Source: Solwaraspora sp. WMMA2065
GTDB lineage: Bacteria > Actinomycetota > Actinomycetes > Mycobacteriales > Micromonosporaceae
Assembly: GCF_030345075.1 (NCBI RefSeq)
Contig: NZ_CP128361.1
Location: 2,170,001-2,234,000, forward strand
Length of the DNA stretch: 64,000 nt
Direction of reading: 5' to 3'
In this document: in pieces, positions 18,321 through 26,652 of the stretch
Layout of the letters: every line of letters starts with the position of its first letter
Position numbering within the stretch: the stretch's first letter is position 1
The notes under the pieces: generated by a model
Seen by the model: only the letters and a program-made list of their open reading frames with translations
Database searches by the model: none
What the model was told of the DNA's origin: nothing
Position numbers and translations under genes: made by a program

Positions 18321-18644
18321 TTACCTGTCACCTTTCAGCAGCTGGCCCATGGCCTCGTTCATCCCATGCCACGAGTCCCTGAGCCGGTCGTACAGCTCTT
18401 CGCCGGCGGGGCTGCGGCGGTAGTAGCGGCGTGGCTGCCCTTCGGTCCGCCACTCGCTGACCAGGACGCCCTGGCTCTCCAGCCGCCGCAGCAGCGGGTA
18501 GAGCGTTCCCTCCTCGATCGGGAGGCCGTTGTCGGACAGCGACTGGCGCAGCTCGTAGCCGTAGCGGAACTCGCCCAGCTGTGACAGCACCGCCAGGACG
18601 ACAACGCCCCGGCGCAGCTCAAGCTCCAGCCTGTCGCCAACCAT
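18321..18644 (-). CDS. PadR-family transcriptional regulator
   Basis: A 107-residue winged-helix protein: LELELRRGVVVLAVLS, YGYELRQSLSDNGLPIEEG, TLYPLLRRLESQGVLVSEW and RRYYRRSPAGEEL are all diagnostic of PadR. Such proteins repress their own operon and respond to ligands or partner membrane proteins. The ATG at 18644 is chosen because similarity begins there; the longer upstream frame covers unrelated genes. Two overlapping palindromes seven bases upstream of the start are the probable operators. It is coupled to the HAAS gene. Confidence 0.9.
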   Translation of the reverse strand: MVGDRLELELRRGVVVLAVLSQLGEFRYGYELRQSLSDNGLPIEEGTLYPLLRRLESQGVLVSEWRTEGQPRRYYRRSPAGEELYDRLRDSWHGMNEAMGQLLKGDR

Positions 18645-18650
18645 GTGCCA

Positions 18651-18673
18651 CACAGTACTGTGCAGCGCACAGT
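18651..18673. promoter_or_regulatory. Two overlapping palindromes, likely PadR operators
   Basis: CACAGTACTGTG (18651-18662) is a perfect 12-base palindrome. It shares its right half with ACTGTGCAGCGCACAGT (18657-18673), a perfect 7-bp inverted repeat with a 3-base spacer. They sit directly upstream of the PadR start, where autoregulatory sites are expected. Confidence 0.65.
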
Positions 18674-18785
18674 CCGTCCAGTGCCAGGGATACGGTTCGA
18701 CTGCCCGGTCGACACCCCAGGCCCGGGTAGGGCGGGCCCTGGCCCGCAGTGATGGGTGTGCAGGCTCGCTGGCTCTGGGAGAATC

Positions 18786-18920
18786 GACGTCATCAGCCTG
18801 GAGGACCTGGAGCGGCGAATCTCGGCGATGGAGGCCGAGCTCGCGATCGTGCGGCAGGAAGCCGCCGCCGCGCGGGCCCTGGAAGGCCGCCGTCGCGCGA
18901 GGGCCGGCACTCGGCGATGA
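18786..18920 (+). pseudogene. Fragment encoding a coiled-coil-like segment
   Basis: A 44-codon open stretch on the plus strand reads through EDLERRISAMEAELAIVRQE, a clear coiled-coil heptad pattern, and then meets Arg-rich nonsense where the transposase remnant begins on the other strand. No convincing start or ribosome binding site was found. It may be the remnant of a gene whose 3' end was lost, but chance cannot be excluded. Confidence 0.3.
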
Positions 18921-18975
18921 CCTCGCCGGTGGCGAGGTTGAGCGCGGCGAACAGGTTGGTGGTGCCGTGCCGGAG
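18895..18975 (-). pseudogene. Transposase remnant (DDE, IS630-like)
   Basis: About 26 codons on the minus strand read HGTTNLFAALNLATGEVIAE followed by CRPSR, a stretch typical of the DDE catalytic core of IS630-type transposases. Nothing of the rest of the element, no terminal repeat and no start or stop remains. It marks a past insertion in a region with other damaged genes. Confidence 0.6.
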
Positions 18976-18988
18976 GTTCCCCGGATAC

Positions 18989-19465
18989 CTACTGCCGAAG
19001 GTCGGTCGTCGCGGGACCCGCTGGGACGGCGGAGGTTCGAGGCCATGTCCAGGCGGAGCCCAGGATGAAGGCCAGAAGCAGCACCTCGAGTCCGATCGAG
19101 AGGCCGTAGAAGAAGGCCCAGTCCCAGGACTCCCCTGCCGCGTTGAACACCGTGAGGGGGATGTAGAGCGATGCGGTGACGAGGTTCGTGGCGCGGTTCG
19201 CCCGGGCGGGCAGCGTCATGGAGAGAATCACCATCAGGGCCGGGATCGCCACGGACGCGAGGAAAATGGTCAACAACGTCGGACTGATCTCGAACTCGAA
19301 GATGACGCCACCCCGGATTCCGTCGATGACGCCGGGCTTGTAGAGGTGGAAGTAGTCGACGTAGATGTAGAGGAACATGCAGCTGGTCCATGCGGCGGCG
19401 AGCTTGGCCTGCACCGGGATCGGTAGGTTGTCGAGCTGGTTCGGGGTTTTCGTTCGGATGGTCAT
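18989..19465 (-). CDS. DUF6326-like four-helix membrane protein
   Basis: A 158-residue protein with four predicted membrane helices: AAAWTSCMFLYIYVDYFHLY (with the YVDYFHLYKPG motif I associate with DUF6326), ISPTLLTIFLASVAIPALMV, ATNLVTASLYIPLTVFNAAG and YGLSIGLEVLLLAFILG. The function is unknown. The ATG at 19465 has GGAAG upstream. It is probably an isolated transcription unit between the transposase remnant and the frameshifted membrane gene. Confidence 0.72.
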   Translation of the reverse strand: MTIRTKTPNQLDNLPIPVQAKLAAAWTSCMFLYIYVDYFHLYKPGVIDGIRGGVIFEFEISPTLLTIFLASVAIPALMVILSMTLPARANRATNLVTASLYIPLTVFNAAGESWDWAFFYGLSIGLEVLLLAFILGSAWTWPRTSAVPAGPATTDLRQ

Positions 19466-19628
19466 CGGTTCTTCCTTCGAGAGGAGCGGCCCCTCCGCCG
19501 CAGTGGTGGCAGGTTTGGGCGTGCATACGCACGGGTGGTCGAGATCGAGGCGGTCGCTGCCGTCCCCGGGCAGCCCTCCACGGGGGTCCTCGTGCGCGTG
19601 CGCGACCTCGGCACAGCCCTCATCTCGG

Positions 19629-20325
19629 TCACGACCGGACGAGGCGCACGCCGGTCGCGAGCAGCCAGACGAGCCAGGCGACGAACCCTAGGAGTCCGAC
19701 GAGGATCAGCGGCGAGCCGTCGGCGATCGCGAGGTTGCCCAGCCCCGCAGCAAGCAGCAGGCTCCCGCCCACCATGCCCAGCAGGCGCTGCCAAGCCGGA
19801 GCCAGCCCGCTCGCGTGCGCGGCGAGGGCCGAGCCGATGCAGGTGGCGCCGAGCATCGGCAGCGCCAGCGCGAACGCCGCCGCGTGCATCTGCCAGACGA
19901 GCCCGAACGCGGGCGTCGGCTCGGCGAGCCCGCTGGCGGAGAGCACGAGCCCGATCTGCAGGACGTTGACAAGCACGAAGATTGCCGACAGCGTCGCGCC
20001 AGCGGCCACGGCGAGGCGCGCCCAGTCGGTGCCTGCTCTGCCCCGCCGCTCCACGAGGCCACGCAGGCCCGTCACGAACACGAGCAGCAGCGGCAGGTAC
20101 ACGGCTACAAGACCGGACACGATCGCGACCGCGTCACGGTTGGCCGCGTAGTAGGCCAGCACGTCCTCGATCGGAGCGCCGTAGGGCAGCGCGCCCGTCA
20201 CCAAACAACACGTTCTCGATCACCACCAACACCGCGAACACGATCGCCGCTGCACCGACGAGCCGGCCCCCTCGAACGAACAAACTGCGGGCTGGCGTGG
20301 TGGCGGTGTCCTCCGGGGATCTCAT
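19629..20325 (-). pseudogene. Multi-helix membrane protein broken by a frameshift
   Basis: Two overlapping minus-strand frames form one protein. Residues 1-43 start at the ATG at 20325 and run to AIVFAVLVVIENVLFG. The rest continues in another frame from TGALPYGAPIEDVLAYYAAN (about 20203) to the stop at 19629. One extra base (or two missing) near 20200-20207 breaks the gene. Joined, it would be about 230 residues with six or more membrane helices. The downstream part could start alone at a GTG at 20204, but it would lack the first helix. The function is unknown. It is divergent from a TetR gene with a dense operator array, so it was probably its regulated target. Confidence 0.6.
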
Positions 20326-20392
20326 CTCTTACTCCTTCATCACGGTCGGATGGCCGGCGGATTGTCGAGCGCGTTCGAGGTGCGGCCGGCTC

Positions 20393-20454
20393 GTACACCG
20401 TACGTCGTACACCGTACCAGGATTCGTACACTGTACTATCGCCGTACGCTGTAC
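20393..20454. promoter_or_regulatory. Four-copy GTAC-n3-GTAC operator array
   Basis: Four 11-base sites lie in the intergenic region between the membrane pseudogene and the TetR gene: GTACACCGTAC at 20393 and 20407, GTACACTGTAC at 20426 and GTACGCTGTAC at 20444. The spacings are 14, 19 and 18 bases. The half-sites are inverted copies of each other, as expected for a dimeric TetR repressor. Confidence 0.75.
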
Positions 20455-20494
20455 GATCGTCAAGCCGTTCGAGGGAGCGAGGAGGCCCGGGTCT

Positions 20495-21163
20495 GTGAGG
20501 AAGCAACGCCAGGTCGCGTCAGACGCGGGGCTGAGCAAGCAGCGGGTGGTGGCCGAGGCGATCCGGATCGCTGACCGCGAGGGGGTCAACGGGCTGAGCA
20601 TGCGCCGGCTGGCTAGCGCGCTCGACGCGGGCGCGATGTCGCTCTACTACTACGTGGCGAGCAAGGACGAGTTGCTGGACGCCATGATTGATGTCGTGTT
20701 CGAGGAGATCGAGCTCCCGCCCGAGGGGACCGACTGGCAGTCTGCGATGCGACGGCGGTCGGTGTCCGCCCGCCAGGTTCTCGCACGCCACCCGTGGGCG
20801 ATCGGCCTGATGGAGTCACGGACGTCGCCGGGGCCCGCGCACCTGCGCCACCGCGAGGCGGTCACCGCCTGCCTGCGCAGGGCCGGCTTCTCGGTTCTGA
20901 TGGCGACGCACGCCAACTGGTTGCTCGACGTCTACGTCTACGGGTTCGCCCTGCAGGAAGCCAGCCTGCCGTTCGACACCGCCGACAAGTTCGCGGACAT
21001 GGCCGAGGACGTCTACCTGCCCCAGCTTCCTGCTGACGAGTTCCCCTACCTCAACGAGTCCGCCGCTGCGCTCGTCGCGGCCGGCTACGACCCGGCCGAG
21101 GAGTTCATCTTCGGCCTCGACCTCGTCCTAGCCGCCCTCGATCCGCTGAGAGCCTCCGCGTAG
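20495..21163 (+). CDS. TetR-family transcriptional regulator
   Basis: A 222-residue TetR protein. The DNA-binding domain is complete: VVAEAIRIADREGVNGLSMR then RLASALDAGAMSLYYYVASK. The C-terminal ligand domain resembles that of the TetR/TetR_C subgroup found beside efflux or membrane proteins. The GTG at 20495 is preceded by GGAGG ten bases upstream. The four-copy operator array just upstream implies autoregulation and control of the divergent gene. Its target is now frameshifted, so the regulator may be left without a partner. Confidence 0.88.
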   Translation: MRKQRQVASDAGLSKQRVVAEAIRIADREGVNGLSMRRLASALDAGAMSLYYYVASKDELLDAMIDVVFEEIELPPEGTDWQSAMRRRSVSARQVLARHPWAIGLMESRTSPGPAHLRHREAVTACLRRAGFSVLMATHANWLLDVYVYGFALQEASLPFDTADKFADMAEDVYLPQLPADEFPYLNESAAALVAAGYDPAEEFIFGLDLVLAALDPLRASA

Positions 21164-21261
21164 CAGCGCTCACGGACCGTCACGCAGCCCGTTGGGCAGA
21201 CCTCAAGACATGCTGATCCAAACTTCGTCACTGACGATCGCAAGGCACCGAAGCTGTTCGG

Positions 21262-21450
21262 TCAGGCGCGCAGGCCGTCCACGAAGGAACGCCACGCGGT
21301 GGCGGGGAAGGCCAGCCGTGGACCGGTCGGGTCGGTGGAGTCGCGGACCGCCACCACCCCGCCGGCCGGCGCGACCTCGACGCAGTTCCCGTTCGCGTTG
21401 CTGCGGCTGCTCTTGCGCCAACACAGCGACTCGGTTGGGGTCGACTGCAT
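21262..21450 (-). CDS. DUF397 protein
   Basis: A 62-residue protein with the DUF397 signature WRKSSRSNANGNCVEVA and VAVRDSTDPTGPRLAF. DUF397 genes occur in large numbers in Actinobacteria, nearly always beside an HTH/DUF5753 regulator, and the pair resembles a toxin-antitoxin or developmental switch (WhiJ/BldB type); the biochemical role is unclear. The ATG at 21450 has an AGGGGG upstream; a TTG at 21483 would overlap the regulator gene's stop. It lies 29 bases after the partner gene. Confidence 0.88.
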   Translation of the reverse strand: MQSTPTESLCWRKSSRSNANGNCVEVAPAGGVVAVRDSTDPTGPRLAFPATAWRSFVDGLRA

Positions 21451-21479
21451 GCCGCACCCCCTTTCGGCAGGCGATTCAA

Positions 21480-22337
21480 TCAACTCTCTGCCACCAGCTT
21501 AGCCAGCAGATCCCGGCTTTCATCGGCCGGCAGCGCCGCCTGCTGAAGCCAGCGACCGATCCGGGCGTACAGCATCACGTCCTCGTCGTCGGTGAGGTGA
21601 ATGTCGCTGGTCAACGTCTCCAGCACCACGGTGCGGGGATCGGCCGGGTCGGGGAACGAGTAGAGCGAGAAGCTGGTGTGCGGCATGAACGAATCGTGCA
21701 CGACCGCTTCGAGCGGCAGCACCTGGATGGTGACGTTGTCCAGCTCGCTGAGCGCGGTCAGGTGGCGCAGCTGGCCGCGCCGGGTCTCGGGTGGCACGCT
21801 GGCCCGCAGCAGCGCACTCTCGTCGATGACCGCCTCGTAGTGCGGCGGATGTTCGCGACGCAGCACTTCCTGTCGGGCGGTACGCGCCAAGGTGTCAGCG
21901 TTGATGTCGAGGTCACCGTAGACGTCGCGACCGGAGCGGACCCTCAGCCGGGCGTACTCCGGGGTCTGCAGCAGCCCAGGCACCAGCAGTTGCTGGTACT
22001 CGAAGATCGTGGCAGCGCTGGCTTCGAGCTCGGTGTAGCCACGCTGGCGCTGACCCATCGAGCCGAGCGCCTTCCACCAGCCACGGGTGGCGGCGGCGTC
22101 GCGGGCGATGATGACCAGCTTCTCCCGCTCGGCCGGCACGACGTGGTAGACGTCGAGCAGGTCCAGAATGTCGGCCAGGTCTGGTCTGCTCTGGCCCAGT
22201 TCGAGCCGGGACAGCTTCGATGTCGACGCCCAGCCGAGCTGGTCGCAGACCTGCTCCAAAGTCATTGCGGCCGCGCGGCGGAGCCGACGCAGCTCGCCGC
22301 CAAGCCGCTGCCGCCTGATCGTGGGACTTGCAGGCAT
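21480..22337 (-). CDS. Helix-turn-helix regulator with DUF5753 domain
   Basis: A 285-residue protein: an N-terminal XRE-type HTH (LGGELRRLRRAAAMTLEQVC, STSKLSRLELGQSRP), followed by the DUF5753 domain from about residue 90 (EASAATIFEYQQLLVPGLLQ, TARQEVLRREHPP, VIDESALLR). This is the WhiJ-like family that pairs with DUF397 proteins in morphological development. The ATG at 22337 is chosen because the conserved HTH region follows it; an upstream start at 22412 has no support. It is divergent from the small gene at 22462. Confidence 0.9.
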   Translation of the reverse strand: MPASPTIRRQRLGGELRRLRRAAAMTLEQVCDQLGWASTSKLSRLELGQSRPDLADILDLLDVYHVVPAEREKLVIIARDAAATRGWWKALGSMGQRQRGYTELEASAATIFEYQQLLVPGLLQTPEYARLRVRSGRDVYGDLDINADTLARTARQEVLRREHPPHYEAVIDESALLRASVPPETRRGQLRHLTALSELDNVTIQVLPLEAVVHDSFMPHTSFSLYSFPDPADPRTVVLETLTSDIHLTDDEDVMLYARIGRWLQQAALPADESRDLLAKLVAES

Positions 22338-22461
22338 CGCCACTTTCGGCTCCCTCCGTTCGCGACCGAGGGTAAGCAGAAGGTAGCGAGATTTCAAGAC
22401 TTGAATATCCACCAGTTGCGGCGAAGCATGGGATTCCCACGAGATACAACTTGGAGGAACA

Positions 22462-22869
22462 GTGAGCGACGCTTCGGTTCCGGTGCAGTTCCTGCTGATC
22501 GAGCCGGTCGACCCGGTGGACGGGGCGCCTGAGTTTCCAGCCGTCGGGTGGGGTCTGGAGTACGCCGACGAGGCACTGGTCTACTTCCGGCACCCGCAGC
22601 GGGAGATCCGCGAAGTCGGCATCTTCCGCACCGTCGAGGACGCCTGGACGTTCTACCTGCAATGGGGTGAGCTGGAGCTGGTCCGCCCCGGCGAGCCGGG
22701 CTGGCCTGCCACGCCTGCCCAACCGACACCACAGCCCGGCCAGACCGCGCCCGACAGACAAGGCGACGACGAGGCAGGACTCGACGACACGTGGGGGCTA
22801 CTGTGGCGGGCCAGCCAGCGCCCCGGTGCCGAGCTGGCCCAGCTCTACCCCGGCGATCGGCTCAGCTGA
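22462..22869 (+). CDS. Hypothetical protein divergent from the HTH/DUF397 pair
   Basis: A 135-residue soluble protein that I do not recognise. Residues 1-70 are a mixed alpha/beta segment ([49 protein letters not shown]). Next comes a Pro/Gln/Thr-rich linker (about residues 80-100) and a short acidic tail with [17 protein letters not shown]. The GTG start is preceded by GGAGG at 22453-22457. Its stop overlaps the uvrB stop by eight bases on the opposite strand. Its position, divergent from the HTH gene, suggests shared regulation. Confidence 0.6.
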   Translation: MSDASVPVQFLLIEPVDPVDGAPEFPAVGWGLEYADEALVYFRHPQREIREVGIFRTVEDAWTFYLQWGELELVRPGEPGWPATPAQPTPQPGQTAPDRQGDDEAGLDDTWGLLWRASQRPGAELAQLYPGDRLS

Positions 22870-24979
22870 CGCCGGCGACGTCCATCGCCCGCAGCTCCTT
22901 CTTCAGCTCGGAGATCTCGTCGCGGATCCGGGCGGCCAACTCGAACTGCAGCTCGCGGGCAGCATTGAGCATCTGGTCGTTGAGCTCCTGGATCAGCTGG
23001 GCCAGGTCGGCGCGCGCCATGCCGGCGCTGGACGGGGTGGTGGTGCCCCGGCCCTTGCTGCGGGTCTCCGGCACCGGGCCCTTGCCGCGCGACATCTGCC
23101 GGCCGGAGCCGCCGACCGACCGACCGGCGAGCGCGCCGTCGGTGTCGTCGGCCTCCCGGTAGATGTCGTCGAGGATGTCGTGGATCTTCTTGCGCAGCGG
23201 CTCCGGCGAGATGCCGTTGGCCTCGTTGTACGCCACCTGCTTGGCCCGACGCCGGTTCGTCTCGTCGATCGCGTCGGTCATCGACGGGGTCATCTTGTCG
23301 GCGTACATGTGGACCTCGCCGGAAACGTTACGGGCGGCCCGGCCGATGGTCTGGATCAGCGACCGGCCGCTGCGCAGGAAGCCCTCCTTGTCGGCGTCGA
23401 GGATCGCCACGAGCGACACCTCGGGCAGGTCCAGGCCCTCGCGGAGCAGGTTGATGCCGACCAGTACGTCGTAGTCGCCCTTGCGCAGCTCACGCAGCAG
23501 CTCGACCCGGCGCAGCGTGTCGACCTCGGAGTGCAGGTAGCGCACCCGGATGCCGTGCTCCAGCAGGTAGTCGGTGAGGTCCTCGGCCATCTTCTTGGTC
23601 AGCGTGGTGACCAGCACCCGCTCGTCGCGGTCGGTGCGCAGCCGGATCTCGTGCATCAGGTCGTCGATCTGACCCTTGGTCGGCTTGACCTTGACCTGCG
23701 GGTCGACCAGACCGGTGGGGCGGATCACCTGCTCGACGAACTCGCCGGCCGCCTGTTCCAGCTCCCATGGCCCGGGGGTGGCGGACAGGAACACCATCTG
23801 GCCGACCCGCTCCAGGAACTCGTCGAAGCGCAGCGGCCGGTTGTCGGCGGCGCTGGGCAGCCGGAACCCGTGGTCGATCAGCATCCGCTTGCGGGAGGCG
23901 TCGCCCTCGAACATGCCGCCGATCTGCGGGATCGTCACGTGCGACTCGTCGACGACGGTGACGAAGTCGTCCGGGAAGTAGTCGAGCAGGGTGTGCGGCG
24001 GACTGCCGTAGTCGCGGCCGTCGATGTGCATCGAGTAGTTCTCAATGCCGGAGCAGAAGCCGACCTGGCGCATCATCTCGATGTCGTACGTGGTGCGCAT
24101 CCGCAGCCGCTGCGCCTCGAGGAGCTTGCCCTGCCGGTCCAGCTCGGCGAGCCGGTCGGTCAGCTCGGCCTCGATGTCGCGGATCGCCCGCTCCATCCGC
24201 GCCGGCCCGGCGGCGTAGTGCGTGGCCGGGAAGATCAGCAGCTGGTCGACCTCGCGCACCACGTCACCGGTCAACGGGTGCAGGTAGTAGAGCCGCTCGA
24301 TCTCGTCACCGAAGAACTCGATCCGGACCGCCAGCTCCTCGTACGCCGGGATGATCTCCAGAGTGTCGCCGCGGACCCGGAACGTGCCCCGGCTGAACGA
24401 CAGGTCGTTGCGGGCGTACTGGATGTCGACCAGGCGGCGCAGCAGCGAGTCGCGGTCCTGCTCGGCGCCGGCGGTCACCTTGACCGCGCGCTCGAGATAC
24501 TCCTGCGGGGTGCCCAGGCCGTAGATCGCCGAGACGGTGGCGACCACGATCACGTCGCGGCGGGTCAGCAGCGACATGGTCGCCGAGTGGCGCAGCCGCT
24601 CCACCTCCTCGTTGATCGAGGAGTCCTTCTCGATGTAGGTGTCGGTCTGTGGGATGTACGCCTCGGGCTGGTAGTAGTCGTAGTAGGAGACGAAGTACTC
24701 CACCGCGTTGTGCGGCATCAGCTCGCGGAACTCCTTGGCCAGCTGGGCGCAGAGCGTCTTGTTGGGGGCCATCACCAGGGTGGGCCGCTGCAGCCGCTCG
24801 ACCAGCCAGGCGGTGGTGGCGCTCTTGCCGGTGCCGGTCGCGCCGAGCAGCACCGAATGTCGGTCGCCACGACGCACCCGGCGCTCAAGCTCGTCGATGG
24901 CTGCCGGCTGGTCGCCGGCCGGCGAGTAGTCGCTGACGACCTGGAAGCGGCCGTCCAGTCGCGGGATGTCGAGCGCCAT
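22862..24979 (-). CDS. uvrB: Excinuclease ABC subunit UvrB
   Basis: The damage-verification helicase of nucleotide excision repair, which is loaded by UvrA and recruits UvrC. Of 705 residues, the Walker A GATGTGKS is at 46-53, the beta-hairpin region [18 protein letters not shown] lies near residue 100, later helicase motifs include [13 protein letters not shown] and QTIGRAARN, and the UVR domain ([20 protein letters not shown]) is at the C-terminus. All expected parts are present. I looked for an actinobacterial SOS box in the 282-base upstream gap and saw none. Confidence 0.97.
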   Translation of the reverse strand: MALDIPRLDGRFQVVSDYSPAGDQPAAIDELERRVRRGDRHSVLLGATGTGKSATTAWLVERLQRPTLVMAPNKTLCAQLAKEFRELMPHNAVEYFVSYYDYYQPEAYIPQTDTYIEKDSSINEEVERLRHSATMSLLTRRDVIVVATVSAIYGLGTPQEYLERAVKVTAGAEQDRDSLLRRLVDIQYARNDLSFSRGTFRVRGDTLEIIPAYEELAVRIEFFGDEIERLYYLHPLTGDVVREVDQLLIFPATHYAAGPARMERAIRDIEAELTDRLAELDRQGKLLEAQRLRMRTTYDIEMMRQVGFCSGIENYSMHIDGRDYGSPPHTLLDYFPDDFVTVVDESHVTIPQIGGMFEGDASRKRMLIDHGFRLPSAADNRPLRFDEFLERVGQMVFLSATPGPWELEQAAGEFVEQVIRPTGLVDPQVKVKPTKGQIDDLMHEIRLRTDRDERVLVTTLTKKMAEDLTDYLLEHGIRVRYLHSEVDTLRRVELLRELRKGDYDVLVGINLLREGLDLPEVSLVAILDADKEGFLRSGRSLIQTIGRAARNVSGEVHMYADKMTPSMTDAIDETNRRRAKQVAYNEANGISPEPLRKKIHDILDDIYREADDTDGALAGRSVGGSGRQMSRGKGPVPETRSKGRGTTTPSSAGMARADLAQLIQELNDQMLNAARELQFELAARIRDEISELKKELRAMDVAGVS

Positions 24980-25261
24980 GGCCCCAACCTACGCCGTGGG
25001 TCCGACAGAGTGCCGCCGGTCGCGGATCGGCATCGATATTGTCATTGTGTGGGTTGCCTCACCCGCGATACCGTGACAGGGTAGGCCGCTCGCGGCGGCC
25101 GCGCGGACCACCGGCAGCGCCCATCGCGGCGCGCCACGGGTCCGGGTGTTCGGGTAGCTGCCCTGGCGCCAGCCGGTGAGCGCACCCGAAGTTGTCACGC
25201 CCCGCGTGACCCGGCCGCCGCGAGCGCCCCACCTACTCATCCCGCGCTGGCTGGTCCGTCG

Positions 25262-26455
25262 TCACGGCTGCCAGCCGGTCTCCTCGATCCACCGCAGCAG
25301 GCGTGGCCAGACCTGGTCGAACCACGGCTCCTTGGCTCCGGCGTACTCCCGGGTGGTCGGCGCGGTCGCCGCGATCCGCCGCTTGACGGCCAGGTAGTCG
25401 GCCCGCACGCCCGCATCGGCGCGCAGCAGGTCCCGGAACGCCAGCGCGTAGCGCCAGCCAGGTGAGCCGCCGACCCGCACGTGCAGGTTGACCGGTCGGC
25501 CCGGGTCGGCGTTGCCGTGCAGCCGCTTCGGCCAGTGTTCGCCCGGCCGGCCGGTGGCCGGGTCAGGTTTCGGGTTGTCCCACCGTCCGCCGGGGAACCG
25601 GGGGAACCCGGCTGCGGCGAGGGCGGCGGCGCACCGGTCCGCGTCGTCCAGCGACTCGACGGTGAGCTGAATGTCGATGACGTCCTTGGCCGGCAGACCG
25701 GGCACCGAGGTGGAGCCGATGTGGTCGACCCGCTGTCCGACGCCGACCGCCCGCCGTATCCGGGCGGCCAGCCGGTCGAACTGCTCCGGCCAGGTCGGGT
25801 CGGGTTCGGCGAGGACCGCCCGCGGCGGGCGCGGCGCGGTCCGGCCGGCCCGCAGGTTCGCCTCGTAGGGCACCAGCCGGTCCCGCCAGAGCCGGTCGAC
25901 GGTGACGGTGAGGTCGTCGCGACTACCGTCGTTGGCCAGCAGGACGTCAGCGGCGGCCCGGCGTTGCGCGTCGTCGGCCTGGGCGCGGATCCGGGCCCGC
26001 GCGTCGTCGGGTGCCATCCCCCGGTCGCGGGTCAGCCGTTCGACGCGCAGCTGCTCGGCCGCGGACACCACGACCACCAGGTGGTACGTGGCGGCCAGCC
26101 CGGTCTCCACCAGCAGCGGTACGTCGTTGATCACGACCGCGTCGGGCGGGGCGGCGGCGGTCAGCTCGGCGGTCCGGGCCCGGACCAGCGGGTGCACGAT
26201 CTCCTCCAGCCGGCGCCGCGCGGCCGGGTCGGCGAAGACCCGGGCGCCCAGGGCGGGCCGGTCCAGGGCACCGTCGTCGGCGACGACGTCCGGCCCGAAG
26301 GCCGCGACGACCCGGGCCAGCCCGTCGGTGCCGGGCGCCACCACCTCCCGGGCCAGCCGGTCGGCGTCGACGATCACCGCGCCGTGTGTGGCGAGCCGGT
26401 TGGCGACGGCGCTCTTGCCGGCGCCGATGCCGCCGGTGAGACCTACCCTCAGCAT
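25262..26455 (-). CDS. coaE: Dephospho-CoA kinase fused to a GrpB/UPF0157 domain
   Basis: A 397-residue bifunctional-looking protein. Residues 1-200 are CoaE, which phosphorylates dephospho-CoA in the last step of CoA synthesis: P-loop [35 protein letters not shown]. Residues 215-397 are a GrpB/UPF0157 nucleotidyltransferase-like domain ([20 protein letters not shown]). The same fusion is known from mycobacterial CoaE. The ATG at 26455 is chosen because the longer upstream frame adds only low-complexity sequence. It is downstream of rpsA but separated from it by a strong terminator. Confidence 0.93.
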   Translation of the reverse strand: MLRVGLTGGIGAGKSAVANRLATHGAVIVDADRLAREVVAPGTDGLARVVAAFGPDVVADDGALDRPALGARVFADPAARRRLEEIVHPLVRARTAELTAAAPPDAVVINDVPLLVETGLAATYHLVVVVSAAEQLRVERLTRDRGMAPDDARARIRAQADDAQRRAAADVLLANDGSRDDLTVTVDRLWRDRLVPYEANLRAGRTAPRPPRAVLAEPDPTWPEQFDRLAARIRRAVGVGQRVDHIGSTSVPGLPAKDVIDIQLTVESLDDADRCAAALAAAGFPRFPGGRWDNPKPDPATGRPGEHWPKRLHGNADPGRPVNLHVRVGGSPGWRYALAFRDLLRADAGVRADYLAVKRRIAATAPTTREYAGAKEPWFDQVWPRLLRWIEETGWQP

Positions 26456-26584
26456 GTCGCCCAGTGAACCGGATCGGCTGCCCGGCCGGTCCGCCGGGGC
26501 TCGTGTCCGCCGGATCGGGTCAGTGGATGGTCCCACAGGGGCGGGGCCGCACAGTGGGCGCGGCAGACAGCGGTGCGCCACGAC

Positions 26585-26631
26585 AGACAGCGGTCCCGCC
26601 GGGCGTAATGCCCGGCGGGACCGCCGTCTGT
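26585..26631. terminator. Strong hairpin after rpsA
   Basis: GGTCCCGCCGGGC (26592-26604) and its exact complement (26610-26622) form a 13-bp stem with a 5-base GTAAT loop; CAGAC and GTCTG add outer pairs. It lies about 20-70 bases past the rpsA stop and before coaE. There is no T-run. Confidence 0.8.
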
Positions 26632-26652
26632 GTCAACCGGTGTTGCTATGCC

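Noticed and set aside
22667-25084. 805-residue open frame opposite uvrB
   Set aside because: It is antisense to a fully conserved uvrB; no recognisable motif.
24980-25261. Possible SOS (LexA) box upstream of uvrB
   Set aside because: No GAAC-n7-GTTC-like or equivalent palindrome is present in the gap.
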